DNA from: Oscillospiraceae bacterium | Lineage (GTDB): Bacteria; Bacillota; Clostridia; Oscillospirales; Ruminococcaceae | Length of the DNA: 49,188 nt | NCBI GenBank assembly: GCA_017829005.1 | Contig: JAGAJF010000088.1 | Location: forward strand, 1 to 49,188 | Direction: 5' to 3' | Part shown: in pieces, positions 15,963 to 23,557 of the stretch | How the letters are laid out: every line of letters begins with the position of its first letter | Position numbering within the stretch: the first letter of the stretch is position 1 | Notes under the pieces: model-generated | Database searches by the model: none | Told to the model about the DNA's origin: nothing | The model's input: the letters and a program-made list of their open reading frames with translations, nothing else | Position numbers and translations under genes: made by a program

Positions 15963-17783
15963 ATGGTAAGAAGCGATCTGCGAAATATTGCAATCATCGC
16001 CCACGTTGACCACGGAAAGACCACCCTTGTTGACGAAATGCTCAAGCAGGGCGGTGCTTTCAGAGAAAATCAGGAGGTGGAGGACAGAGTAATGGACTCC
16101 AACGACATTGAGCGTGAAAGAGGCATTACCATTCTCGCAAAGAATACCTCCGTTAAGTACAACGGCGTTAAGATAAACATCATTGACACCCCGGGCCACG
16201 CCGATTTCGGCGGTGAGGTGGAGCGTGTCCTCAAAATGGTTGACGGCGTTCTTCTCCTCGTTGACGCTGCAGAGGGACCTATGCCCCAGACCCGCTTCGT
16301 GCTTTCAAAGGCTCTTGAGCTGGGTCACAAGATAATCATTGTTGTTAACAAGATAGACCGTCCCGACGCTCGTCTTGACGAGATAGGCGACGAGGTGCTT
16401 GAGCTTCTTCTTGACCTTGATGCAAACGATGACCAGCTTGAAAGCCCTATCCTTTTCTGCTCGGGTCGTGCAGGCACCTGCTCCATCAGCCAGTACGAGG
16501 CTGGAACAGACCTGAAGCCCCTTTTTGACACCATTCTCGACTATATCCCTGCTCCCGAGGGCGACGATGAGGGTCCTATGCAGATGCTCATCTCCTCAAT
16601 CGACTACAACGATTATGTGGGCAGAACGGGTATCGGACGTGTTGAAAGAGGCGTTATCAAGGTAAATCAGCCTGTTATCGTAGGCGATTACCACGAGACA
16701 AAGAAGCCTTATAACAGCAAAATTGTTACAGTAAGCCAGATTGAGGGTCTCGGAAAGCAGAATGTTGACGAGGCAAGGGTGGGCGATATCGTATGGATAT
16801 CGGGTATCGAGAACATCACCATCGGTGACACTCTCTGCGCTGCGGATAATTATGAGCCGCTGCCCTTTGTGAAAATTTCCGAGCCTACTGTTGAAATGAC
16901 CTTCTCCGTTAATGACAGCCCCTTTGCAGGCAGAGAGGGCAAGTTCGTTACCTCCCGTCAGCTTCGTGAGAGACTTTTCAAGGAAGTGCTGAGAGACGTT
17001 TCCCTGAGAGTTTCCGAGACCGAGAATACCGACGCATTCAGAGTATGCGGACGCGGTGAGATGCACCTGTCCATTCTCATTGAGAATATGAGAAGAGAGG
17101 GCTATGAGCTTGGCGTTTCCACACCGAGAGTTCTTATGAAGGAAATTGACGGCGTAATGTGCGAGCCTATGGAAAGGCTTGTTATCGACGTTCCCGAGGA
17201 CTGCACAGGCTCTGTTATGGAGAAAATGGGCACCAGAAAGGGTGAGCTGCAGACAATGCACCCCCAGGGTAGCCGTATGAGAATGGAATTTATCATTCCC
17301 GCAAGAGGTCTTTTCGGCTACAAGAGCGAGTTCCTCACCGACACCAAGGGCGAGGGTGTTATGAGCAGCATTTTCGATTCCTATCAGCCCTACAAGGGTG
17401 ATATCCCCAGAAGAAACACAGGCTCCCTTATTTCCTTTGAGACGGGCGAGGCCGTTACCTACGGTCTGTTTAACGCACAGGAGAGAGGTTCACTCTTTAT
17501 CGGTGCAGGCACTCCCGTTTACGAGGGAATGGTTGTGGGCGCATCTCCCAAGGTGGAGGATCTTGTGGTTAATGTCTGCAAGAAAAAGCACCTGACAAAC
17601 ACCCGTGCCAGCGGTTCGGACGACGCACTCCGCCTTGTTCCTCCCAGAAAGCTCTCTCTTGAGGACAGCCTTGAGTTCATTGCCGATGACGAGCTGCTTG
17701 AGGTTACTCCCAAGTCTATCAGAATAAGAAAGCGTATCCTTGACAATGCGCTGAGAGCCAAGACAAAGGCTAAAGAAAAATAA
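15963..17783 (+). CDS. typA: TypA/BipA translational GTPase
   Basis: TypA/BipA is a ribosome-binding GTPase related to EF-G, needed for efficient 50S assembly and stress or cold growth. The 606-aa protein has the usual length and the GTPase motifs AHVDHGKTT (G1, residues 13-21), [15 protein letters not shown] (G2 region), [14 protein letters not shown] (G3) and NKIDRPDAR (G4). EF-G-like domains III and V and the TypA-specific C-terminal domain with GTRKGEL and [17 protein letters not shown] follow. GAAAGGA lies 8 nt before the ATG. A weak promoter (TTGTAA-18-CATAAT) is possible near 15873-15902. Element copy E and an intrinsic terminator follow. Confidence 0.97.
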   Translation: MVRSDLRNIAIIAHVDHGKTTLVDEMLKQGGAFRENQEVEDRVMDSNDIERERGITILAKNTSVKYNGVKINIIDTPGHADFGGEVERVLKMVDGVLLLVDAAEGPMPQTRFVLSKALELGHKIIIVVNKIDRPDARLDEIGDEVLELLLDLDANDDQLESPILFCSGRAGTCSISQYEAGTDLKPLFDTILDYIPAPEGDDEGPMQMLISSIDYNDYVGRTGIGRVERGVIKVNQPVIVGDYHETKKPYNSKIVTVSQIEGLGKQNVDEARVGDIVWISGIENITIGDTLCAADNYEPLPFVKISEPTVEMTFSVNDSPFAGREGKFVTSRQLRERLFKEVLRDVSLRVSETENTDAFRVCGRGEMHLSILIENMRREGYELGVSTPRVLMKEIDGVMCEPMERLVIDVPEDCTGSVMEKMGTRKGELQTMHPQGSRMRMEFIIPARGLFGYKSEFLTDTKGEGVMSSIFDSYQPYKGDIPRRNTGSLISFETGEAVTYGLFNAQERGSLFIGAGTPVYEGMVVGASPKVEDLVVNVCKKKHLTNTRASGSDDALRLVPPRKLSLEDSLEFIADDELLEVTPKSIRIRKRILDNALRAKTKAKEK

Positions 17784-17867
17784 GGCGGGTGACGACCCGC
17801 GGCGAGACGTTCTATAGTTTGTTGGGGCGGCAAGCTGACGGCTCGGTTACTATACAAATGCGTTACC
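17784..17867 (+). repeat. dispersed 3'-UTR element, copy E (after typA)
   Basis: It starts on the base after the typA stop codon: GGCGGGTGACGACCCGC (perfect hairpin), then GGCGAGACGTTCTATAGTTT, GGGGCGGCA, GACGGCTCGGTTAC and the tail ATACAAATGCGTTACC. The first 40 bases are nearly identical to copy B, which lies 13 kb away on the other strand. A terminator hairpin begins 15 bp after it. Confidence 0.87.
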
Positions 17868-17882
17868 TTTGAAAAGAAATAT

Positions 17883-17915
17883 TCGGCTGATGTTAATTCG
17901 TCAGCCGATTTTTTT
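17883..17915 (+). terminator. intrinsic terminator after typA
   Basis: The 8-bp stem TCGGCTGA / TCAGCCGA with a 10-nt loop is followed by seven T residues. Confidence 0.87.
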
Positions 17916-17936
17916 GCGAAAAATCTTACATTTCAC

Positions 17937-17968
17937 TTGCAATTCATAGCAAATTAGTGTATTATAAT
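17937..17968 (+). promoter_or_regulatory. probable promoter of the TtcA-like gene
   Basis: A perfect TATAAT at 17963 has TTGCAA 20 bp upstream, a longer spacer than usual. The predicted start near 17975 lies after the farthest upstream ATG of the frame (17971), which supports 18034 as the true translation start. Confidence 0.5.
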
Positions 17969-18033
17969 ATATGCGGACTAATAATGCTTTACGAAACATT
18001 GTCCGGACAATATCTATCATTGGAGTGGAAAAT

Positions 18034-18801
18034 ATGCAGAGCGTTCAGAGAATGCTGGGATATATGAGAAAGGCTATTCAGGAATTTGATATGATCGAAA
18101 ACGGAGATCATATCGCTGTGGGAGTGTCGGGGGGCAAGGACAGTATGGTGCTGCTTCTGGGACTTATGGAGCTGAGACGGTTTATCGGCATTGACTACAA
18201 GCTCACTGCCATCACCCTTGACCCTATGTTTCACGGGGAAAGCACCGATTACAGCCCCGTTGCGGAGCTTTGCGAGAAGGGGGGCGTGGAGTACAAGCTT
18301 ATTCCCACCGATATCGGACAGGTGGTCTTTGATGTGCTGAAAGAGCCGAACCCCTGCAGTCTGTGCGCTAAAATGAGGCGTGGTGCGCTCCACGAAGCCA
18401 CAAAGGCAGCGGGCTGCAACAAGCTTGCTTTGGGTCACAACTATGATGATGCTGTGGAAACATTTATGATGAATCTTTTTAACGAGGGCAGGATAGGCTG
18501 CTTTGCCCCTGTAAGCTACCTGTCAAGGCGTGATCTGACGGTGATAAGACCTATGGTGCTTGCTCCCGAGAGAGATGTTATCCGCTGTGCCGAGGGTGCG
18601 GAGCTGCCAATTGTTAAGAGCAAGTGTCCTGCGGCGGGTCACACCTATCGTCAGACCACCAAGGAGCTTCTCAAGGAGCTGGAAAAGACCAACAGAGGCG
18701 TTACCGCCCGCATTTTCGGTGCAATGAGGAGGGCGAAGGTCGATGGCTGGGCTGGCAAGGAGTTTGCGGATTATGTGAGCAAGACTTCGGTGAGGAGCTG
18801 A
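18034..18801 (+). CDS. TtcA-like tRNA thiolation / PP-loop ATPase
   Basis: From the ATG at 18034 (GGAG 8 nt upstream) the protein is 255 aa. It has an N-ATP-pyrophosphatase PP-loop SGGKDS at residues 32-37, a CxxC pair (CSLC) near residue 108, and a third cysteine in KSKCPAAGHT near 195. This is the pattern of the TtcA family, which adenylates and thiolates cytidine 32 in tRNA using an iron-sulfur cluster. The frame is open further upstream to an ATG at 17971, but that start would overlap the promoter and lacks a ribosome binding site. Related PP-loop enzymes (TilS, MnmA-like) differ in the cysteine arrangement, so TtcA-type is preferred. Confidence 0.88.
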   Translation: MQSVQRMLGYMRKAIQEFDMIENGDHIAVGVSGGKDSMVLLLGLMELRRFIGIDYKLTAITLDPMFHGESTDYSPVAELCEKGGVEYKLIPTDIGQVVFDVLKEPNPCSLCAKMRRGALHEATKAAGCNKLALGHNYDDAVETFMMNLFNEGRIGCFAPVSYLSRRDLTVIRPMVLAPERDVIRCAEGAELPIVKSKCPAAGHTYRQTTKELLKELEKTNRGVTARIFGAMRRAKVDGWAGKEFADYVSKTSVRS

Positions 18802-18843
18802 ATGTGTCTTACTTCCAATAATTGCTCATATCCAAATCGTAAC

Positions 18844-18872
18844 TTGACTTATTGCGACTACAATGATATAAT
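18844..18872 (+). promoter_or_regulatory. sigma-A promoter of the PASTA protein gene
   Basis: TTGACT and TATAAT are separated by exactly 17 bp; the predicted start near 18879 lies about 30 nt before the ATG at 18911. Confidence 0.85.
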
Positions 18873-18910
18873 TCTATCAGACATTCCATGAGTGAAACGG
18901 AGATGAGCAA

Positions 18911-19549
18911 ATGGGCTTTTGCGGCACTCAGTATATTAACGAGATGAGGTTCTGGTTTCTGTTGGCACTTATTTTCTTGGCGGTGCTTGTAATAAGTATC
19001 CTTGAGATATTTCTCAGAAGGAAGAACAAAAAGAAGATAGCCCCGGCTGTAATTTCCGCTTCTTTATCGGCACTGATATTGATCCCCGTAACAGCAATCA
19101 TTGTGATTTTGGTGCTTCCTCCGTATCCTCCGCCTCGGTATGTTGACCCGATGGTGGATCTCACGGGATACGATTATAATTATTGCAAAACATACTATGC
19201 CGAATATTTTGACCTTTCGGTCTCGGGGGAAGAGTATTCCAACGAATATCCAAAGGGAACGATAATCAGGCACGAGCCTCGTGCGGGAGCGCACATAATA
19301 AGGGGAAGCACCGAGGTAAGGTGCGTTGTGAGCAAGGGTGTGCGGCAGATCGTTGTATGCAATGTGATAGCCCTTAGCGCCGAAACAGCGGAGAAGATGT
19401 TAGCGGCAAACGAACTTGAATATGAGATAAAATATGTGCCTTCGGAGGAATACGAAGAAGGTATTGTAATATCTACCGAGCCCGAACGGAATACGGAGGT
19501 GCCTGCAGGCTCAACAGTCACCCTTTATGTAAGCTCGGGAAAAGAATAA
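18911..19549 (+). CDS. PASTA-domain membrane protein
   Basis: The 212-aa protein has two hydrophobic segments (about residues 13-34 and 45-68) and an extracellular part with two PASTA-like repeats. The first contains YDLSVSG-type spacing with EYPKGTIIRHEPRAGAHIIR. The second contains AEKMLAANELEYEIKY with EGIVISTEPERNTEVPAGST, ending in VTLYVSSGK. PASTA domains bind peptidoglycan fragments and normally occur on PknB kinases or penicillin-binding proteins. Here there is no kinase or transpeptidase domain, so this is a stand-alone sensor or wall-binding protein of unknown partner. GGAG lies 8 nt before the ATG. It has its own promoter and terminator. Confidence 0.85.
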   Translation: MGFCGTQYINEMRFWFLLALIFLAVLVISILEIFLRRKNKKKIAPAVISASLSALILIPVTAIIVILVLPPYPPPRYVDPMVDLTGYDYNYCKTYYAEYFDLSVSGEEYSNEYPKGTIIRHEPRAGAHIIRGSTEVRCVVSKGVRQIVVCNVIALSAETAEKMLAANELEYEIKYVPSEEYEEGIVISTEPERNTEVPAGSTVTLYVSSGKE

Positions 19550-19567
19550 TGCGTATAGGCATATGAA

Positions 19568-19599
19568 AACCTCCCCCGGGATTTCCCGGGGGAGGTTTT
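19568..19599. terminator. bidirectional intrinsic terminator (PASTA gene / mcrC)
   Basis: A GC-rich perfect inverted repeat (AACCTCCCCCGGGA / TCCCGGGGGAGGTT) with T residues on the plus side and A residues on the minus side can end both the PASTA transcript and the convergent mcrBC transcript. Confidence 0.9.
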
Positions 19600-19659
19600 G
19601 TGTATTCAAGCTTTATAATTTATCAGATTGATACAAAATCTATCGGCGCGGAGACAAAG

Positions 19660-19711
19660 CCGACAATCCACACAAACGCACAGCGCGACCTCGCCGCGGG
19701 TCGTCACCCGC
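19660..19711 (-). repeat. dispersed 3'-UTR element, copy F (after mcrC, degenerate core)
   Basis: The head GCGGGTGACGACCCGC plus GGCGAG is intact and begins at the last base of the mcrC TAG stop codon. The core beyond it is strongly diverged (CTGTGCGTTTGTGTGG in place of CTATAGTTTGTTGGGG). Its orientation relative to mcrC matches the other copies, and a terminator lies further downstream. Confidence 0.6.
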
Positions 19712-21063
19712 TACATTGCCGCTCCTGCCGCACGTCTGTGTACGAAGTCCTCGATCTTCTGACCGAAAATATGCTCAAGCACGACAGACAGGCTGTTTTC
19801 CATATCGCCGATGTCCACGAAATAAACACGTCCCAGAATGCCGTCCTCGTTTTTGAAGCATATCTCTCGGCGGTCCTCTCTCAGTTCACCGTAAAGGGGA
19901 TATATGTAGCAGACTGATTGCGCTTTGTACATTTCAAGCAAATTATACAGATCGTATATATCCGTCTGCAAAATGCCCATATTTTCATCATCGGAAGAAA
20001 GTGCCTGCCACTTTGAGTCAAAAACAACTCGCATACCGTCCGCGCGGCTGGTCATGACCGCAAGCGCCTGTGCGCTGTCTCGGGGCATAGGACGGTTAAG
20101 TCTCGGATAACGCTTCTTCTGCAGCTCGCTTTTAAATCTCTGATTGTCAAGCATTCGTCCAAGGCTGTAAGCGGTGTAGCTGTCGAAAAGCTCGCCCGAG
20201 GGGAATATTACGGCATATGCCACGTTTCTTCCGCTTGTAACCGTTACATAGCGGCTGAGCAGGAATATTTCCGCCCATCTGAGAGCGTTTCCGTAGCCTG
20301 CCATACTTCTGTCAAGAACAGAAGCGGCAAAATCCTGCTTGTAGTTCATCGAATACTCCACACCATCAAAATTAGCGATAAGGGAGTCCAGCTTGTTTCT
20401 GCTTCGGGCGGAGGAGGTGATGTTCCTCAGGTATTTGAGGGTGGATTTGATAAGCCTGTTCTCGGGTCGGTCGATGGTAAACACATCGTACTGCACGAAG
20501 AATTTGTCCTTGTGGGCGAAATTCTTTGTTGCGTGCTTGGCGTAAACAACCTTGCCTTTAAGGAAATGCTCGTTTTCGATTATGGGCTGATAGCTCTGCT
20601 TCAAGCCGTTTCTGACGATACCCGAGACCTCATTGATAAAGGCAAGTATAAAGGATTCGAAAACGTTCAGGTTTTCGGCAGCTCGTGTGTTCAGGTTATA
20701 ATTTGTAAGGGGAAGATTTCTCATTGATTGGAGCATATTCAGAAAAACTCTCTTGTTCGAAAGCTCCTCGCCCTTGTTGTTTTTTGCGGAAAGCATAGGC
20801 AGTATCTCGATCTGTGTGCCGTCCTTGAAAACCAGTGCGCCTACGTATCCGCCTGCACGGAGGATACGGTTGTTTCCCTCGCCCTCGGGGGATAACATAT
20901 AGCTGTTGATGCCGCGGGGGTCGGGCATCTTCTTGTCATACACGAAGGATTCGAGCATTTCAAATATGTCGGAGGGAATGGCAACGCCGCCCTCTATATC
21001 GGACACCCCGTCAATTTTAAAGAAGTTGTTTTCCTGCAGCTTATATCGGTCTCTTTTGCCCAT
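19711..21063 (-). CDS. mcrC: McrC, nuclease subunit of a McrBC-type restriction system
   Basis: McrC supplies the PD-(D/E)xK nuclease that is driven along DNA by the McrB motor to cut modified DNA. From the ATG at 21063, preceded by AGGAGG with 7-nt spacing, the protein is 450 aa. The frame is open upstream to 21117 but without a ribosome binding site. The N-terminal half has the McrC-type core (LRAGGYVGALVFKDGTQIEI, then NLPLTNYNLNTR). The C-terminal nuclease region shows MRVVFDSKWQ near residue 375 followed by TDIYDLYNLLEMY. mcrB lies 113 bp upstream, separated by a palindromic spacer. It is followed by a degenerate copy of the dispersed element. Confidence 0.87.
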   Translation of the reverse strand: MGKRDRYKLQENNFFKIDGVSDIEGGVAIPSDIFEMLESFVYDKKMPDPRGINSYMLSPEGEGNNRILRAGGYVGALVFKDGTQIEILPMLSAKNNKGEELSNKRVFLNMLQSMRNLPLTNYNLNTRAAENLNVFESFILAFINEVSGIVRNGLKQSYQPIIENEHFLKGKVVYAKHATKNFAHKDKFFVQYDVFTIDRPENRLIKSTLKYLRNITSSARSRNKLDSLIANFDGVEYSMNYKQDFAASVLDRSMAGYGNALRWAEIFLLSRYVTVTSGRNVAYAVIFPSGELFDSYTAYSLGRMLDNQRFKSELQKKRYPRLNRPMPRDSAQALAVMTSRADGMRVVFDSKWQALSSDDENMGILQTDIYDLYNLLEMYKAQSVCYIYPLYGELREDRREICFKNEDGILGRVYFVDIGDMENSLSVVLEHIFGQKIEDFVHRRAAGAAM

Positions 21064-21092
21064 ATGCCGCCCTCCTGTGCGAAGTCTGTAAA

Positions 21093-21157
21093 ATAAGGGA
21101 CATTGCCGCTTATACAAACGGCAGCTGCCGTATGTCCGAACGCCACTTGCCCCTTAT
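21093..21157. repeat. 65-bp palindromic element between mcrB and mcrC
   Basis: Inverted ends ATAAGGG (21093-21099) and CCCTTAT (21151-21157) flank a central near-palindrome at 21114-21135 containing the perfect 12-bp CGGCAGCTGCCG with extended arms. It could fold as an intercistronic RNA hairpin, or be a small MITE-like insertion. There is no T tract, so it is not an obvious terminator. It shares no core with the dispersed 3' element. Confidence 0.55.
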
Positions 21158-21176
21158 CAATAATGTATGCAGAATA

Positions 21177-22187
21177 TTACAGCAGCTTTCTGTAGGAATT
21201 TATATTCCAGAAAGCGGCTTCGTTTATTTCGTAGGTATCGTCTACATCGAGGAAAAGCTCAACGTTTTCGCCGAAGGTCTTTTTGTAATCGATTGCCAGA
21301 GCCTTGACAAACTGCTCCTCAGGCTCCTTGTTGTAATCGCCCAGCACCCAGCGGATCTTCTGATAGTCGCCGTAGAAATACTCCTGGAGAAGGGGAACGA
21401 TGGCGTTTTTGAAGATGGAACCGAGACGCTGGATAGAGGGGTCTGTTCTGAGAGCCATAAAATAAGCGTGTCCGATGGTATGCTCTCTGTCGCAGAGTAT
21501 CTCAATTCGCTTGTTGATTGTGGAAAGGATGGCTTCAATGCTTACGTCCTCAACGTATGTATCGTGGAAAAGCTCGGGCTGGGGAAGCATTTCAACGAAG
21601 TCGAAACGACGTCTGATAGCCGTATCGAGAAGGGCAATGGAACGGTCGGCGGTGTTCATTGTGCCGACAATGTAAACATTTCCGGGAACGCCGAAGGGTT
21701 CCTGGGAGTATGCCAGTCTTACCTTTACCTCCTCAGGCTCGCCCAGACGCTTGGACGGCTCGATAACGGTGATAAGCTCACCGAATATCTTGGAGATATT
21801 GCCTCGGTTGATCTCGTCGATGATGAAAACGAAGCGCTCATCGGGATGCTCTGCTGCTTTCTGGCAGAACTCACGGAAAATACCCTTGTCAACAACGTAA
21901 ACCATTTCCTTTTTACGTGTACGCTCGCCTCGCTCGTTCATCGTCTCGAGAAAGACGGGCTTGATACCCTCAATAAATTCCTCGTAACCCATTGACTGAT
22001 GGAAGGTGGTGAATTCGATCTGACCGAAGCTGTTTTTCAGCTCGTTGTAGCGGTCGAGCATTGAATTGTAGTCCTTCTTCATAACCGATTCCACAGGGAT
22101 ATTGTAGATTATCGCCAGCGCATAATTGACGGAATTGTAGGTTTTACCTGTGCCGGGAGGTCCGTAGAGGATTATATTTTTTCCCAT
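21177..22187 (-). CDS. mcrB: McrB, AAA+ GTPase subunit (short, no N-terminal domain)
   Basis: McrB is the GTP-driven AAA+ motor of McrBC restriction systems. The 336-aa protein starts directly with the AAA+ core: Walker A GPPGTGKT at residues 9-16, Walker B VFIIDEINRGNISKIFGE near 125-140, and the McrB signature GTMNTADRS near 175 followed by the arginine-finger region LLDTAIRRRF. The N-terminal DNA-binding domain of about 160 residues seen in E. coli McrB is missing. No upstream small gene could supply it, since the region 22188-22837 has no credible coding. AAGGAT precedes the ATG, and a sigma-A promoter lies about 40 nt upstream. Substrate recognition must reside in McrC or elsewhere. Confidence 0.88.
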   Translation of the reverse strand: MGKNIILYGPPGTGKTYNSVNYALAIIYNIPVESVMKKDYNSMLDRYNELKNSFGQIEFTTFHQSMGYEEFIEGIKPVFLETMNERGERTRKKEMVYVVDKGIFREFCQKAAEHPDERFVFIIDEINRGNISKIFGELITVIEPSKRLGEPEEVKVRLAYSQEPFGVPGNVYIVGTMNTADRSIALLDTAIRRRFDFVEMLPQPELFHDTYVEDVSIEAILSTINKRIEILCDREHTIGHAYFMALRTDPSIQRLGSIFKNAIVPLLQEYFYGDYQKIRWVLGDYNKEPEEQFVKALAIDYKKTFGENVELFLDVDDTYEINEAAFWNINSYRKLL

Positions 22188-22225
22188 ATTGATCCTTACC
22201 TTTCAAAGATTGATAACTAAGTTTA

Positions 22226-22254
22226 ATTATATCATAATTGCATTAAAAAATCAA
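22226..22254 (-). promoter_or_regulatory. sigma-A promoter of mcrBC
   Basis: On the minus strand TTGATT and TATAAT are separated by 17 bp, giving a leader of about 30 nt to the mcrB ATG. It lies downstream of the small-RNA terminator, so mcrBC has its own start. Confidence 0.78.
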
Positions 22255-22356
22255 TATCAAAAAGCGCCCCTTTGTATATTCCGCACATTGAATAAAATAG
22301 TTCACATTTTTTTGGTAAAAATAAAGCATTTAGGCAAAAGTTTTTGGAATTTACAC

Positions 22357-22478
22357 AAAAAAATAGCAGGGACAAAGCCCTGCTTCGGAAGATGAGATCA
22401 CATAAAATGATATGTGTAGAACAAAAGAAAGGAGACAACAAAACGGATGTTAACATAGAAATATAAGAACTTAACATC
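22357..22478 (-). ncRNA. candidate small RNA of about 122 nt upstream of mcrB
   Basis: A self-contained transcription unit on the minus strand. A perfect TTGACT-N17-TATAAT promoter (22485-22513) predicts a start near 22478. The RNA would begin with an 8-bp stem (GATGTTAA at 22478-22471 with TTAACATC at 22453-22446). Next come an unpaired UC-rich tract containing CTCCTTT (22434-22428, complementary to AAAGGAG ribosome binding sites), a second hairpin (CACATA/TATGTG, 22416-22399) and a 7-bp terminator hairpin (22384-22365) followed by TATTTTTTT. There is no open reading frame with a ribosome binding site inside. The architecture is that of a trans-acting regulatory RNA. Function and targets are inference. 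Confidence 0.65.
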
Positions 22479-22484
22479 ATATAT

Positions 22485-22513
22485 ATTATAGCGCATAAAT
22501 CCGATTTAGTCAA
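22485..22513 (-). promoter_or_regulatory. sigma-A promoter of the candidate small RNA
   Basis: TTGACT and TATAAT with exactly 17 bp between them on the minus strand, directed to the 122-nt unit and its terminator. Confidence 0.8.
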
Positions 22514-22780
22514 TATCTATAGAACAACTTTTACATTTTTGGAGATTTGCACAATTTATTGGCATTTCTCTTATACAAAATGTACTGCAAACAAGTTATT
22601 ATACAGATCGTAACATTAAATAGATCTATTACATATATGATACAGTTCAAGGCCGCATCAATTAGTTTGTTGCAATTATGATTATATCACAGCCTGCGAA
22701 TATTGTCAAGTCGTGTAAACGTTTGAAAAAATAAAATATCGGGCGGCAATTTTGTATATTATTACCACGATGATTTTATA
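22514..22780. other. AT-rich intergenic stretch with no recognised gene
   Basis: Between the small-RNA promoter and the terminator of the surface-protein gene I see only AT-rich sequence. No frame with a ribosome binding site, tRNA or obvious repeat is present. Confidence 0.5.
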
Positions 22781-22814
22781 AAAAATTCTCCTGCCCGAAA
22801 AAACGGACAGGAGA
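22781..22814 (-). terminator. intrinsic terminator of the surface protein gene
   Basis: On the minus strand TCTCCTG and CAGGAGA pair around an inner CCG/CGG stem, followed by ATTTTTTAT. It lies 24 bp after the stop codon at 22838. Confidence 0.85.
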
Positions 22815-22837
22815 TGATGATACTCTGTAAAAAGCTC

Positions 22838-23557
22838 TTACTTGGAACGCTTCTTAGCGATGAGAGCAGCAGCTGCAGCGGTAACCATTACGCCTGCAAG
22901 AGCAGCAGCGGAGGTGTTGCCTGTAGCTGTAGAGGTTGTTGTGGTATCAGCAGCGGGAGCCTCTGCAGATTCCTCAACGGGAGCTGCCTCAGCAGCAGCC
23001 TCTGTCTCCTCGGGAGCAGCTTCCTCAGCGGGAGCAGCGCCGTTGGGGTCGGAAATTGTGAATGTAACCTCGATCTTCTCAGCAGCGGTGAAAGAAGCGG
23101 CATCAATTGCACCGTAGTGAGGATCGCTCATATCGCCTGTAAGACCGTAAGCATTCTGGATCTCAATTCTGTAGTTGCCCTTCTCCTCGATATCGCCGTA
23201 GCAGATCTTCTCGGGGTCGAAAGGAACCTCAACGCCGTCAGCCTTTACGCTGTCAAGTGTTACTTCAAGATCAGCCAGGTCTGCATAGCCGCCTACGATA
23301 TCAACGCAGAATACGTTTGCGCCGTTGGCAGCGGACATTGTGTTCTCAGCCTGAGTGTTGTCGAGAGAAACGGTGTATGTACCGGGGCCTGTGATGGTAG
23401 CATCTGTTGCCTTGCCTGCGTCCCAGTTGCCCCAGAGCCAGTCAATGTCGGTGAACATAAGGAATGCGGTATACTCGTAAGCGGAAGCGGAAGCTGCCAC
23501 TGCGGAGAGTGCCATTGCCGAAGCTGCAGCAACGGCTGCGATTCTTCTGAGTTTCAT
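22838..23557 (-). CDS. secreted protein with wall-sorting-like C-terminus (STATGN)
   Basis: From the ATG at 23557 (GGAGGAGAT upstream) the protein is 239 aa. An N-terminal signal peptide (MKLRRIAAVAAASAMALSAV, cleavage after ASA) is followed by a beta-rich domain of about 150 residues starting YEYTAFLMFTDIDWLWGNWD, with PGTYTVSLD. A linker rich in Ala/Glu/Pro/Thr follows, and then a C-terminal STATGN motif, a hydrophobic stretch and a KKRSK tail. That order is the layout of a sortase substrate with a non-LPxTG motif; simple membrane anchoring is the alternative. The beta domain resembles carbohydrate-binding modules of gut Clostridia, but I cannot name a family. A leader of about 75 nt precedes it. 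Confidence 0.8.
   Translation of the reverse strand: MKLRRIAAVAAASAMALSAVAASASAYEYTAFLMFTDIDWLWGNWDAGKATDATITGPGTYTVSLDNTQAENTMSAANGANVFCVDIVGGYADLADLEVTLDSVKADGVEVPFDPEKICYGDIEEKGNYRIEIQNAYGLTGDMSDPHYGAIDAASFTAAEKIEVTFTISDPNGAAPAEEAAPEETEAAAEAAPVEESAEAPAADTTTTSTATGNTSAAALAGVMVTAAAAALIAKKRSK

Noticed and set aside
21132-21995. 287-codon open frame opposite mcrB
   Set aside because: The minus-strand frame contains intact Walker motifs; the plus frame has no ribosome binding site.
22428-22458. Plus-strand AAAGGAG followed by ATG-TTA-ACA-TAG as a leader peptide
   Set aside because: Only three codons, 11 nt spacing and no plus-strand gene behind it; the sequence is better explained as the anti-Shine-Dalgarno tract and hairpin of the minus-strand RNA.
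22232-22513. 93-codon minus-strand frame over the small-RNA region
   Set aside because: It has no ribosome binding site, odd composition (Phe/Leu/Cys/Ser), and runs through the terminator hairpin and promoter elements.
22510-22530. CTATAGAAC near 22520 as another copy of the dispersed element
   Set aside because: Only nine bases match the core; the head and the GGCTCGGTAACG tail are absent.
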